From NCBI RefSeq assembly GCF_963676735.1, contig NZ_OY781464.1, forward strand, positions 1,273,001-1,337,000: DNA of 64,000 nucleotides. Direction: 5' to 3'. The position numbers and the translations under genes are program-made. The notes below the pieces were generated by a model that was given only the letters and a program-made list of their open reading frames with translations, was not told where the DNA came from and ran no database searches. The stretch is from an uncultured Draconibacterium sp. (GTDB lineage Bacteria; Bacteroidota; Bacteroidia; Bacteroidales; Prolixibacteraceae). Shown here in pieces: positions 53,642 to 62,880 of the stretch (positions are counted from its first letter, which is position 1; each line of letters starts with the position of its first letter).

Positions 53642-55273
53642 ATGAAAAAGATAAATTTTATATACCTGTTAATTTTGCTGGCAGCCTTTGTGAGCTGCGA
53701 GGAAGATTACGTAGCACCAAACAGCTTTTCAGATGTGTCGTGGTATTCGCCGCAACACCAAAGCCTCGACGAAAATTACCCCATTATTGGGCAGGGTCAG
53801 TATTATTCAATCTCCGATTTGTCGCAGGGCGAGCTTGGCCACCAGTGGGAATTACTTGATCCTAACATTTACTTCCTGGGCGGAACGCTGGTTAGAAACG
53901 ATTCTACCCTTGAAGAAAAGATTATTGGTGGCGGTAATATTGGTGATATATCGGAAGATAAAACCGTTCACCTCTATTTCCCTGAAGGTGGTATACAAAG
54001 TGTAAGACTTTACAACACTTTTGATGATACAGTAAGTTTTGTGGCCGAAGATACCGTACTTTACTCGTATTACGATGAGGCTTTGGGCGTTCACGTTTTC
54101 GACCATACCTTTACCGTTGATGTTTATTACGATGTTGTAGCCGATTACCTGGTTTACGATCCCGATCTGAATGTTATTGATCTGGCATCGGCAACCGATA
54201 CGCTTGTAATTACCATTGAAGCAGGGCAGGCCTTGCATTTTGCACAAAAAGTAGATTCAATCTACCACATTACCGACGTTACCTGGAATATTCCCGGAGG
54301 GTCGCCACAAACATCGTTTGAGGATTCGGTTAAGGTTACTTTTTATGTGCCTGGCACTTATTCGAACCTAAGGTTTACAGCCAGCAGAAATGCGCAAAAT
54401 ATACCGTCGGGTAGTGATAGAGACACCATACCTTTAAAGGTTGTTGTTGAGCCATCATCGGCGCCGTTTTTGGTGGCCGGTGTTACAAAAATTAATTCAA
54501 CTTCAGTTCGGCTGCAGCTTTCAGGTCAGGCGGCAGGTGCATTATCAAAATCTGATTTTACGGTTACAGCACGCAATGCCGATAAAGGTGAAGATTTTGC
54601 CATTAACGTGGCTTCTGTAAATATGATTGACGACAGAACCGCCCTGGAATTAACTTTTGCCGACCCTATTTACAGTAACGACGAAGTTATTATTGAATAT
54701 AGCGGTTCGGAACTGATGTCGACCGATGGCCGTACCATTGAACCTGCTACAGTAACGCTTGATCCTATTGATCCTGAAAACCTGGTAACCGATCCTGGTT
54801 TTGAAAATGGAGCTGATACCTGGGCAACACCACCGGTTTATGATAGTGGCAGAGAACCCAAAGGAGATGCACATTACACCACCGATATGGCCAATGGTGG
54901 CTCGTACAGTATGTATGCCATTAAAACCGCAAACGATGATAACACCGCATTTGCCAATACAAATGGTTTTGTGCTGGAAAGTGGAGTAACTTACACCTAT
55001 AAGTTCGATTATTACATCGTACAGTCTGACGGTGGAATTTGGGAATCACGTATCTCAAAACTTAACTCAGATGGTACTGTAAACGACGGAAAACTTTATG
55101 GCGGCTGGACCAATACCAAGAACCTGCCAAAAGGCGAATGGCAAACAAAATCGGCAACTATTACCGGCGATGGTAATACCTATACGGTGGCAATGCTGTT
55201 TTATAAACCAGGAACAACGGTTGAGGCCTACTTTGATAATTTTAGTGTAGCGGTTAAAGACGACCGTCCGTAA
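53642..55273 (+). CDS. Probable surface glycan-binding lipoprotein (SGBP-like)
   Basis: A 543-residue lipoprotein (lipobox Cys in AAFVSCEED) placed directly after SusD with a 14-base gap, the usual place for surface glycan-binding proteins. It appears to have several Ig/PKD-like beta domains (~25-380) and a C-terminal carbohydrate-binding-module-like domain (~388-543), opening DPGFENGADTWATPP. No catalytic motif is seen. It may help hold the glycan on the surface. A strong hairpin follows at 55287. Confidence 0.75.
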   Translation: MKKINFIYLLILLAAFVSCEEDYVAPNSFSDVSWYSPQHQSLDENYPIIGQGQYYSISDLSQGELGHQWELLDPNIYFLGGTLVRNDSTLEEKIIGGGNIGDISEDKTVHLYFPEGGIQSVRLYNTFDDTVSFVAEDTVLYSYYDEALGVHVFDHTFTVDVYYDVVADYLVYDPDLNVIDLASATDTLVITIEAGQALHFAQKVDSIYHITDVTWNIPGGSPQTSFEDSVKVTFYVPGTYSNLRFTASRNAQNIPSGSDRDTIPLKVVVEPSSAPFLVAGVTKINSTSVRLQLSGQAAGALSKSDFTVTARNADKGEDFAINVASVNMIDDRTALELTFADPIYSNDEVIIEYSGSELMSTDGRTIEPATVTLDPIDPENLVTDPGFENGADTWATPPVYDSGREPKGDAHYTTDMANGGSYSMYAIKTANDDNTAFANTNGFVLESGVTYTYKFDYYIVQSDGGIWESRISKLNSDGTVNDGKLYGGWTNTKNLPKGEWQTKSATITGDGNTYTVAMLFYKPGTTVEAYFDNFSVAVKDDRP

Positions 55274-55286
55274 CTAAAAAGTATTT

Positions 55287-55325
55287 CATATTAAGCCGAG
55301 CGACTGGATCGGTCGGCTTAATATG
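55287..55325. repeat. Perfect 13-bp inverted repeat between SGBP and GH29 genes
   Basis: CATATTAAGCCGA pairs with TCGGCTTAATATG around a 13-base loop. No T-run follows, so it is not a classic terminator. It may limit read-through or protect the 5' part of the mRNA. An alternative ATG at 55323 falls inside it, which disfavours that start. Confidence 0.6.
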
Positions 55326-55370
55326 TTCCTTTTGGGCAATAAACAGCTTTTCATTCCTAAAAAAACTAAA

Positions 55371-56885
55371 ATGTACAAAACAAGTATAGTGCTGGTTTTG
55401 GTAGCTTTCTTATTTGCTGCCTGCCAATCATCAGCACCCAAAAAAGAGCTGCTCCAATTCGAACCCAATTGGGAATCGTTAAAAGAGTACCAAACGCCAC
55501 AATGGTTTGCCGATGCCAAATTCGGAATATTTATTCATTGGGGGCCCTATTCTGTCCCGGCATATAAATCAGAATGGTATCCGCGTTTTATGTACCAGGA
55601 CTCAATGTTATGGCACCAAACCGATCCGGAGAAATCAAAACCCGGAACACATCCTGTTTTCACACATCACGTAAAAACATACGGTCATCCTTCCGAGTTT
55701 GGATACAAAGACTTTATACCGCTGTTTAAAGCCGAAAACTTCGATCCACTGCAATGGATGGAGCTTTTTAAGCGAGCCGGTGCCCGCTATGTAATTCCGG
55801 TGGCCGAACATCATGATGCTTTTGCCATGTATAATTCTAAGGTAACACCTTGGAACTCGGTAAATATGGGGCCTAAACGCGATATTATTGCCGAACTAAA
55901 AAGCGCCGCCACTGAGGCCGGATTGCATTTTGGCGTATCATCGCATTTTGCGTTTAACTGGGATTATTTTAATAAACAGGAACGTTTTGATACCTGGAAC
56001 CCGGAATATGAACAATTGTATGGTCCCAAACACGAACCATATGCCCCCGTTAGCAAAGAGTTTATTGAATTGTGGTGGCAACGTACCACCGATATTATCG
56101 ATAATTATCAGCCGGAAATTCTTTGGTTCGATTTTTATATCGACCGGCCGGAGTTTGCGTCGTACCATCCAAAGTTGGCGGCCTACTATTACAATATGGG
56201 GATTGCAAGCGGACAGGAAGTGGTGCTGCAAAATAAAAATATGAATTACGAGTCGTTTCCGGAAGGAACAAATATGCTTGATATTGAGCGCGGAAAATTG
56301 GCCGATATAAGAAAAGATGTGTGGCAAACCGACACTTCAATCGGGAAAAACTCGTGGTGTTATACCGGTGGCTGGCAAAGTAAAACAGCCAATTCGCTAA
56401 TTGATGATTTGGCCGACATTGTGAGCAAAAACGGTACAATGCTTTTAAATATCGGGCCAAAGGCCGATGGAACTATCCCTCAGGATCAGGCAGATGTTTT
56501 AACTGAAATAGGCGATTGGCTGGCAGTGAACGGAGAAGCAATATATGAAACGCATCCGTGGGAGAAGTTTGGCGAAGGCCCAACCATTGTCGAAAAAGGA
56601 CACCATTCCGAGGGGAATAATAAAGGCTTTACTGCCGAAGATGTTCGGTTTACTGCCAAAGAAAATGTGCTGTATGCCATTGTTTTGGATATACCTGACG
56701 ATGGTACGGTAGTGCTGGAATCGTTGGCAAACCATAAAACAATTAATGCAAACACCATTAAATCGGTTGAGTGTTTAGGCGAATCGTTTACACCTGAATG
56801 GCAAATGGATGACAAGGGATTAACCATTAAAACAAACGGCGAGTTGCTTACGAAAAATGCACTTACAATAAAAATCTCGTATTAG
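55371..56885 (+). CDS. Alpha-L-fucosidase, GH29 (copy 1)
   Basis: A 504-residue lipoprotein (lipobox Cys in LFAACQSS). GH29 barrel begins FADAKFGIFIHWGPYSVPAY; VAEHHDAFAMYNS is the substrate-binding His loop. The nucleophile is Asp254 in EILWFDFYID. A C-terminal beta domain completes it. It hydrolyses terminal alpha-L-fucose in the periplasm or on the surface. The ATG at 55371 is chosen because the lipoprotein signal starts there. It is the last gene of the susC operon before the terminator at 56940. Confidence 0.92.
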   Translation: MYKTSIVLVLVAFLFAACQSSAPKKELLQFEPNWESLKEYQTPQWFADAKFGIFIHWGPYSVPAYKSEWYPRFMYQDSMLWHQTDPEKSKPGTHPVFTHHVKTYGHPSEFGYKDFIPLFKAENFDPLQWMELFKRAGARYVIPVAEHHDAFAMYNSKVTPWNSVNMGPKRDIIAELKSAATEAGLHFGVSSHFAFNWDYFNKQERFDTWNPEYEQLYGPKHEPYAPVSKEFIELWWQRTTDIIDNYQPEILWFDFYIDRPEFASYHPKLAAYYYNMGIASGQEVVLQNKNMNYESFPEGTNMLDIERGKLADIRKDVWQTDTSIGKNSWCYTGGWQSKTANSLIDDLADIVSKNGTMLLNIGPKADGTIPQDQADVLTEIGDWLAVNGEAIYETHPWEKFGEGPTIVEKGHHSEGNNKGFTAEDVRFTAKENVLYAIVLDIPDDGTVVLESLANHKTINANTIKSVECLGESFTPEWQMDDKGLTIKTNGELLTKNALTIKISY

Positions 56886-56939
56886 ATAGTAAAAAAATAG
56901 TTATTGATCAGGTAGATTAATAAGTTTATTTAGAGTGTA

Positions 56940-56972
56940 TTAGGTGGAGCAATTGAGCTCCACCTAATTTTT
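56940..56972 (+). terminator. Strong intrinsic terminator after the susC-GH29 operon
   Basis: TTAGGTGGAGC pairs perfectly with GCTCCACCTAA (6-base loop), followed by TTTTTAA. It closes the operon running from susC. Confidence 0.9.
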
Positions 56973-57067
56973 AAGGATAAATGGTAGAGAAATTGGTAAA
57001 CGCTGCCAAAATTTACAATAGAAATGGGAGACTTACTTCCCGAAATCTTAAAACGGAAAAATTGGTA

Positions 57068-57736
57068 ATGGTAAAAAGTTTAATGCTTGTATTTGCACTT
57101 TTAGGCGCCCTGCAAATAAATGCGCAGGAGCGAAATATTTCAGGAAAAATAACCGCATTTAACACCTACCAACTGAAGGGGGTACATGTAAGTGCCAAAA
57201 AAGCAAAAACAGAAGTTTTTACTGACTCGGAAGGAAACTTTCAGATAAAATGTAAGCAAAAAGATGCCCTGAAAATACAGGCCAAAGGTTTTGAAACGCA
57301 GGTGTTAAAGCTGGACAATGAAAACGTTTTAAAAATTAATCTGATTTATATTGATAACGAATCAGCATTTAAAAGCGCAGTTGAAGCACAACATATTTCC
57401 GAATCGGATTTGGAATATGCCGTTGAAAACCTGATGAAAGAGAATAACGATTATTCGCGCTATAAAGATATTTATGAGATCATTCAAAGTGTTTCTCCCC
57501 TGGCAAGAGTGGTAAACGACGGTGGTTTTAACCGTATTTATTTTACTTCTCGCGGGCCAAACTCGTTTAATGCCGGATCCCATGCTTTGCTGGTGGTTGA
57601 TGGTATTATTACCGAAGATATTTCAACCGTTCTTCCCATACAGGTAGCAACAGTTAATGTACTTATTGGTACCGAGGCAGCCATGTATGGTGTGCGCGGA
57701 GGAAATGGCGTTATTGAAATTGAACGAAAATACTAA
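57068..57736 (+). CDS. Stand-alone TonB plug-domain protein without barrel
   Basis: A 222-residue exported protein. The ATG at 57068 starts a signal peptide (VKSLMLVFALLGALQINAQ); upstream in-frame ATG 56981 gives no leader. It has a carboxypeptidase-regulatory-like domain (~21-100; NISGKITAFNTYQLKGVHVS) and a TonB plug domain (~110-222; ALLVVDGIITEDIST, VLIGTEAAMYGVRGGNGVIEIERKY in part). It ends exactly where a barrel would begin, with no sign of a following remnant. Such barrel-less plug proteins are known in Bacteroidota but their role is not settled. It lies just after the operon terminator. Confidence 0.8.
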   Translation: MVKSLMLVFALLGALQINAQERNISGKITAFNTYQLKGVHVSAKKAKTEVFTDSEGNFQIKCKQKDALKIQAKGFETQVLKLDNENVLKINLIYIDNESAFKSAVEAQHISESDLEYAVENLMKENNDYSRYKDIYEIIQSVSPLARVVNDGGFNRIYFTSRGPNSFNAGSHALLVVDGIITEDISTVLPIQVATVNVLIGTEAAMYGVRGGNGVIEIERKY

Positions 57737-57794
57737 CCTTAGCCGCTGGTCAATTGGTAAAATAAAACCGTTAAAAGGGGAGGTGTGCCGCTTA

Positions 57795-58670
57795 TTATAC
57801 CAGGCCTCCCATTTTCCGGTATCGGGCAGGTGTGCTGCCGGTATGTTTCTGAAAAACACGGTAAAAATAGGGTAGGTTGTTAAAGCCTGTTGTATCGCAA
57901 ATTTCATTTAACGACATATTGGTAGTTAGCAGTAAAATCTGTGCTTTTTCAATGCGTTTGGTGTTAATATATTTAAGCGGAAGCAGGCCGGTGGTTCGTT
58001 TAAAAATCCGGGTAAAATGATCGTAAGAATAGTGTGCAATTTCAGCCAGCTTTTCTACCCTTATTTCCTGGCTGAGATTTGAATTGATGTATTGAAAAAC
58101 TTTCCTGAAATCAGAGAATTGCTGAAAGTTTTTTTGTTCCACTTTTGTTTCAACTATAAAGCGCGAGAGCAGCTGCTTAAGTATTCCAATGGTTTCAAGG
58201 TACGATTTGCTTTCGCATTGAAACTCAACCGTTCCTTTCCAGTTTTCTTTTTCGTAATCCTTAGGGTTGCTTTTTTTTAAGGCTTTATGTTGGTTTAACT
58301 CTACCAGCCTTTCGAATAAATGCTTGTCTAAAGGCAGTGCTTCAACCTCGTTTTTTATCGAAATAAAATCGTAAATGTTTAACCCGGTGCTAAATGAGTT
58401 GGAAAAGTGCACATAATGTTGCTCTAAAAAATCGGTACAATGGTAGCTACATTGCACAAAGCTGGGAATCAGATACAAATGACCAGGTTTTAGCCGGTGC
58501 ATGGTGTTATTGGGCAAAATATAACCTTCTCCACTTGTAATCAGATATATTCTCGAGAACGGACTCAAAACATTCGCATAGTTCCATTCTTGCCCAACAT
58601 CAACATAGCCCACATTCATTAAGTTAACCTGTAATTCTGATAGTAAATTTGTAGGAAGTGTATTTTTCAT
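57795..58670 (-). CDS. AraC-family transcriptional regulator
   Basis: A 291-residue regulator: N-terminal cupin-like effector domain (~20-140; SGEGYILPNNTMHRLKPGHLYLIP in part) and a C-terminal AraC HTH (~190-288; KLAEIAHYSYDHFTRIFKRTTG, EICDTTGFNNLPYFYRVFQKHTG). It converges with the plug gene and diverges from GH29 copy 2 (109 bases between the start codons). It is a likely local activator of the GH29/URO-D/RhaT group. Confidence 0.85.
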   Translation of the reverse strand: MKNTLPTNLLSELQVNLMNVGYVDVGQEWNYANVLSPFSRIYLITSGEGYILPNNTMHRLKPGHLYLIPSFVQCSYHCTDFLEQHYVHFSNSFSTGLNIYDFISIKNEVEALPLDKHLFERLVELNQHKALKKSNPKDYEKENWKGTVEFQCESKSYLETIGILKQLLSRFIVETKVEQKNFQQFSDFRKVFQYINSNLSQEIRVEKLAEIAHYSYDHFTRIFKRTTGLLPLKYINTKRIEKAQILLLTTNMSLNEICDTTGFNNLPYFYRVFQKHTGSTPARYRKMGGLV

Positions 58671-58768
58671 CTCAAAAAAATGCTGTATAACAACCCTAAA
58701 ATAGCAGAAAAGTCGGAAATGTATAATTATTCTGCGTTTTTTTGAAATAATAGCATTTGCTTTCCTTT

Positions 58769-58776
58769 TAATTTTG
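58769..58776 (+). promoter_or_regulatory. -7 promoter element of GH29 copy 2 (TAATTTTG)
   Basis: Perfect TAnnTTTG match. The predicted start of transcription falls at about 58781, on the ATG at 58780, so translation must begin at the next ATG, 58807, which opens a lipoprotein signal. Confidence 0.55.
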
Positions 58777-58806
58777 TAGATGAATAATCAAGCTAATTCA
58801 ATTAAA

Positions 58807-60306
58807 ATGAACCTAAAAAGTATTACTCTGCTGTTTATGGCATTTGCACTATTTGCCTGTCAGCCAAAATCCACAAAAAAAGCGCAAGAACCATTGGTAT
58901 ATAAATCTACCTGGGAGTCGTTACAACAGCACAAAACACCCGAATGGTTTTTAGATGCTAAATTCGGAATTTACTGCCACTGGGGGCCTTACTCGGTTCC
59001 TGCACATAAAAACGAATGGTATTCACATTGGATGTATGTTGAAGATCATCCGATACGTAAATACCACGAAGAAACTTACGGCCCATTAAACGAATTTGGC
59101 TATAAAGACTTTATACCCATGTTCACTGCCGAAAATTTTAATGCCGACGAGTGGGCAACATTATTTAAAAAAGCAGGCGCACAGTTTGCCGGGCCTGTTA
59201 CTGAACATGCCGATGGTTTTGCCATGTGGGACAGTAAAATTACCAAATGGAATGCAGCCGCAATGGGGCCAAAACGCGATATTGTTGGCGAAATGGCCAA
59301 AGCTATTCGTAAGCAGGATATGAAATTTATTGCCACTTTCCATCACCAATGGAACTTTGGCTGGTACTCTACCTGGGACGAAAACACCGATGCATCAAAC
59401 CCGGAATACGAAGAGTTGTATGGCCCAAAGCTACCGGGGCCCGAAGCTTTTGAGTATCCTGACAGAGGCGAAACAAAATTTTACCCCGAAGAGAAATTCG
59501 TGAATTTCTGGTACGACAAAATCATTGAGGTAATACACAAATACGAACCCGATTTAATTTATTTTGATAACAAGCTTAATATTATTCCCGAGCAAAAAAG
59601 AACCGACTTTTTAAGCTACTATTATAATTATGCCGCCAAAAATAAGCAGGAAGTAGTGTGTACCTATAAATTTGAAGAAATGGCCAAAGGTGCTGCTGTT
59701 CTCGATTTGGAGCGCTCGCGAATGGCTGAAAAAAAAGATTTTCCGTGGCTAACCGACGATTCAATTGACTGGGGTACATGGTGCCATGTTTCAAACCCCG
59801 ATTATAAATCGACCAACCGGCTTATTGATTTTTTGGTGGATGTGGTTAGTAAAAATGGTGGGGTATTGTTAAATATTACACCTACAGCACAGGGCGATAT
59901 TCCACAACCGGTTCAAGAGCGCTTGCTGGAAATGGGACAATGGCTTAGCACCAATGGCGAAGCCATTTACGGAACCCGGCCCTGGAAAGTTTATGGCGAA
60001 GGCCCGGCTAAAGTTACCGAAGGGCACCTGAGCGAACATCAGAATAAAGATAATACCGAAGAAGATATACGCTTTACACAAAAAGATGGCGTGTTGTACG
60101 CCTTGCTTTTAGATGTGCCAAGTAAAGAAATTCAAATAAGGGCAATGGGAAAAAATGCGGCTTTACTCGATAAAAAAATTAAAAACATCGAGGTGCTTGG
60201 CAGCAACGAAAAAGTTTCGTGGGAAGTTACCGATGCTGCACTTAAAATCTCGAAACCAACAGAAAAAACATCAGACCACTGCGTTGTTTTCAAGTTGAGC
60301 TTTTAG
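58807..60306 (+). CDS. Alpha-L-fucosidase, GH29 (copy 2)
   Basis: A 499-residue lipoprotein (lipobox Cys in LFACQPKS). GH29 landmarks: FLDAKFGIYCHWGPYSVPAHK, GPVTEHADGFAMWDS; the nucleophile Asp254 lies in DLIYFDNKLN. Overall similar in layout to copy 1 but clearly diverged (for example, EHAD instead of EHHD), which suggests another linkage or sugar. The ATG at 58807 is set by the signal peptide and the promoter. A URO-D gene follows after 38 bases. Confidence 0.92.
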   Translation: MNLKSITLLFMAFALFACQPKSTKKAQEPLVYKSTWESLQQHKTPEWFLDAKFGIYCHWGPYSVPAHKNEWYSHWMYVEDHPIRKYHEETYGPLNEFGYKDFIPMFTAENFNADEWATLFKKAGAQFAGPVTEHADGFAMWDSKITKWNAAAMGPKRDIVGEMAKAIRKQDMKFIATFHHQWNFGWYSTWDENTDASNPEYEELYGPKLPGPEAFEYPDRGETKFYPEEKFVNFWYDKIIEVIHKYEPDLIYFDNKLNIIPEQKRTDFLSYYYNYAAKNKQEVVCTYKFEEMAKGAAVLDLERSRMAEKKDFPWLTDDSIDWGTWCHVSNPDYKSTNRLIDFLVDVVSKNGGVLLNITPTAQGDIPQPVQERLLEMGQWLSTNGEAIYGTRPWKVYGEGPAKVTEGHLSEHQNKDNTEEDIRFTQKDGVLYALLLDVPSKEIQIRAMGKNAALLDKKIKNIEVLGSNEKVSWEVTDAALKISKPTEKTSDHCVVFKLSF

Positions 60307-60344
60307 CGTATATACACCAGTTCCTGTATTTAAAAATGTAAGTT

Positions 60345-61381
60345 ATGACACCAAAAGAAAGATTTTTTGCCACTATAAATAACCAGACGGTTGACCGGCC
60401 GGCAACCTGGCTCGGATTACCAACTCCCGATGCCATTCCGGGCTTACTGAACTACTTTCAGGTAGGCTCGGTTGCCGAGTTGAAAACAAAACTAAACGAC
60501 GATGTTTGGCCGGTAATTGTACCTTATAACAACGAACCGTTTAATGATATTGGCTGCGCACTTGATTTTACCAAAGATGGTGAAGGGGGCTCGCAGGACG
60601 AGCGCACTTTAACGGCACCCGGATATTTTGAGAACATGACCGACCCGGCGGCTGTGGAACAATTTCCGTGGCCCGATCCAAAAGATTTTCTCGATGTGGA
60701 TGAGGCAGCCCGCAGAGCAAAGGAAATTCCTGCCGATAAGCTTCGTATGGGTATAATGTGGTCGGCACATTTCCAGGATTCATGCTCGGCTTTTGGTATG
60801 GAAAACGCCTGATAACCATGATGATGTACCCCGAAATGTACCAGGCCGTTATTAACCGGATAACCGATTTTTACCTGGAAGTGAACGAGCTGTTTTATGA
60901 AGCCACAAAAGGCCATTTGGATGCGGTGCTAATTGGTAACGATTTTGGTTCGCAATCAGCACTTATGGTTGACCCCGATTTGTTGCGGGCTTATGTTTTC
61001 GAAGGAACAAAAAAGTTGGTCGACCAGGCCAAAAGTTATGGTTTAACTGTGGTGCATCATTCATGCGGGTCAATATTTCCTATTATTGGCGATTTATTTG
61101 ATATGGGAGTAGACGTGGTACACCCCATTCAGGCTTTGGCGGCCGATATGGATATTGAAACTTTACAGAAAAATTTTAAAAATAAAGGTGCATTTTGTGG
61201 CGGCGTCGATGCGCAGGAATTACTGGTAAACGGAACACCAGCGCAATTAAGCGCCGCGGTAGAGAAAATTAAACAGGTTTTTCCAACAGGATTAGTAATT
61301 TCGCCCAGCCACGAAGCTATTTTACCCGATATAAATCCGGCCAATATTGAAGCCATGTATGCTGCGGTGCATCGCAGCTAA
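60345..61381 (+). pseudogene. URO-D-like methyltransferase family gene, frameshifted
   Basis: Two overlapping frames encode two parts of one URO-D-family protein of about 345 residues. The first (60345-60812) ends SAFGMENA then stops at 60810-60812. The second, in the +2 frame, continues LITMMMYPEMY from 60809 to the stop at 61381. The intact paralogue at 41904 reads GMENLLMDMMMYPDF at this point, so one base near 60806-60810 is missing. The C-terminal part keeps the zinc motif HHSCGS and ISPSHEAILPD. It could be a real mutation or a sequence error. If intact it would be coexpressed with GH29 copy 2 and RhaT. Confidence 0.85.
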
Positions 61382-61487
61382 AACCGGAAGGGTATAAACT
61401 GTCGCAAAAAAAAACGTTACGGTTTGGCTTTAACTAAATTTTTAAACTAAAACTTGCGAATTCTTCGCGTAATTAAAACATAAAAAT

Positions 61488-62558
61488 ATGATTCAACCTA
61501 ACCCAATTATAGGAACCGGACTACACGCGGTAGGAGGCGTTTCAGCTGCCAGTTGTTACATGCCTTTCGAGGGCATAAAAAAATGGTCGTGGGGTACCTT
61601 TTGGATTGTACAGGCCTTGTTTGCCTGGTGCATTATGCCATTGGTAATTGGTTATTTAACTGTCCCGAATTTATTCCAGGTATTAACAGAAGCTCCGTCT
61701 TCGGCTTTTTGGACTGCTTTTATTTTAGGCGCCTGTTATGGTTTTGGCGGCTTGTCGTTTGGTTATGCCATTCGTAATATAGGTTATTCGTTAACCTATA
61801 CTATTTCTATTGGTATCTCGGCTGTTTTAGGCACCGTAGTACCTCTTATTCTTAACGGAACAGTTGTGCAGCAATTCTCTAAAACAGGCGGAGGAATAGT
61901 ATTGGCCGGGATGGTGATTTCAATGCTTGGAGTTGGACTTTGCGGTCGTGCCGGTTTTTTGAAAGAAAAAAATATGGGCGAAAAACAGGCGGGAAGCAAA
62001 CTCCGGTTCAATATGAAAAAAGGCTTGTTGCTTACTGTTATTGCCGGTTCGTTATCAGCCGTTTGGGGCATTTCTCTTGAGTTTGGCCAGCCTATTTCCG
62101 ACATTGCCGCAAAATACGGAGCAGGTCATTTTGAAGGTAACGCCAAATTGATTGTTTCGTCGCTGGGCTGTTTGCTTACCAACCTTACCTGGTTTATTGT
62201 TGTAACCATAAAAGACGGAACTATAAAAAGCCTTTGGCAACGAAAAGAAGTGGGGAATAAACTGTTTTTCGGCAACTACGCTTTATCGGCGCTAGCTGGT
62301 TCGCTGTGGTATACACAATTCTTTTTCTATGGACTGGGACACGTTAAAATGGGAAGCTTCCAGTTTGCAAGCTGGGTGTTGCACATGAGTATGCTTATTT
62401 TCTTCAGTTACATTATTGGTGTGATAATGAAAGAATGGCGTGGTGTTAAACGCAAAACATATGTTACCCTGGTTATTGCCTTATTGGTGCTGGTGGGCTC
62501 GTTTGTGTTAATGAGCTACGGAAGTTATATTGGTGAAATGATATCGAATGGGCACTAG
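61488..62558 (+). CDS. rhaT: RhaT-family sugar:proton symporter
   Basis: A 356-residue membrane protein with about ten helices, in the L-rhamnose/proton symporter family: N-terminal VGGVSAASCYMPFEGIKKWSWGT (in part), LGACYGFGGLSFGYAIRNIGYSL, ISAVLGTVVPL. Length is near E. coli RhaT (344). It imports L-rhamnose or a related 6-deoxyhexose such as L-fucose. No isomerase, kinase or aldolase for rhamnose or fucose is in the window. Strong terminator follows. Specificity is inferred from family. Confidence 0.85.
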   Translation: MIQPNPIIGTGLHAVGGVSAASCYMPFEGIKKWSWGTFWIVQALFAWCIMPLVIGYLTVPNLFQVLTEAPSSAFWTAFILGACYGFGGLSFGYAIRNIGYSLTYTISIGISAVLGTVVPLILNGTVVQQFSKTGGGIVLAGMVISMLGVGLCGRAGFLKEKNMGEKQAGSKLRFNMKKGLLLTVIAGSLSAVWGISLEFGQPISDIAAKYGAGHFEGNAKLIVSSLGCLLTNLTWFIVVTIKDGTIKSLWQRKEVGNKLFFGNYALSALAGSLWYTQFFFYGLGHVKMGSFQFASWVLHMSMLIFFSYIIGVIMKEWRGVKRKTYVTLVIALLVLVGSFVLMSYGSYIGEMISNGH

Positions 62559-62588
62559 TTTAAAGGATCTTTTACATAAAAAGAAAGA

Positions 62589-62633
62589 ATGCCATTCGTA
62601 TAAGTTTTCAAAATACGGATGGCATCTTTTTTT
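62589..62633 (+). terminator. Intrinsic terminator after rhaT
   Basis: ATGCCATTCGTAT pairs with ATACGGATGGCAT (one G-T/A-C type mismatch) over an 11-base loop, followed by cttttttt. Confidence 0.85.
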
Positions 62634-62795
62634 GCCTGTGATATGGTCTTAGCCGGTAAGTTGGGTTCAAATACTTTTCGATTACTTTATTTTACGGCAA
62701 ATTAGTAGTTTAAATTTTTTAACTGGTTGTTTTTTGTACAAAACAGACTTTCAAAAGAGGGTTGGACTTTTATTTGTATTCGCTGATCTATCATT

Positions 62796-62836
62796 AAAAA
62801 AAGCACCCGACCAACCGAAGTTGACGGGTGCTTTTT
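62796..62836. terminator. Bidirectional terminator
   Basis: AAAAAGCACCCG pairs perfectly with CGGGTGCTTTTT around a 15-base loop. With T-runs on both sides it ends the minus-strand GH29 gene at 62881 and may back up the rhaT terminator. Confidence 0.85.
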
Positions 62837-62880
62837 GTCAAAATTAACTAATCAAACCTATTACTTATAATTATGCTTTA

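Noticed and set aside
60758..61381. Treating the second half of the split URO-D gene as an independent gene
   Set aside because: Its first codons overlap the first frame, and its family sequence starts only at the frameshift; the paralogue shows it is one protein.
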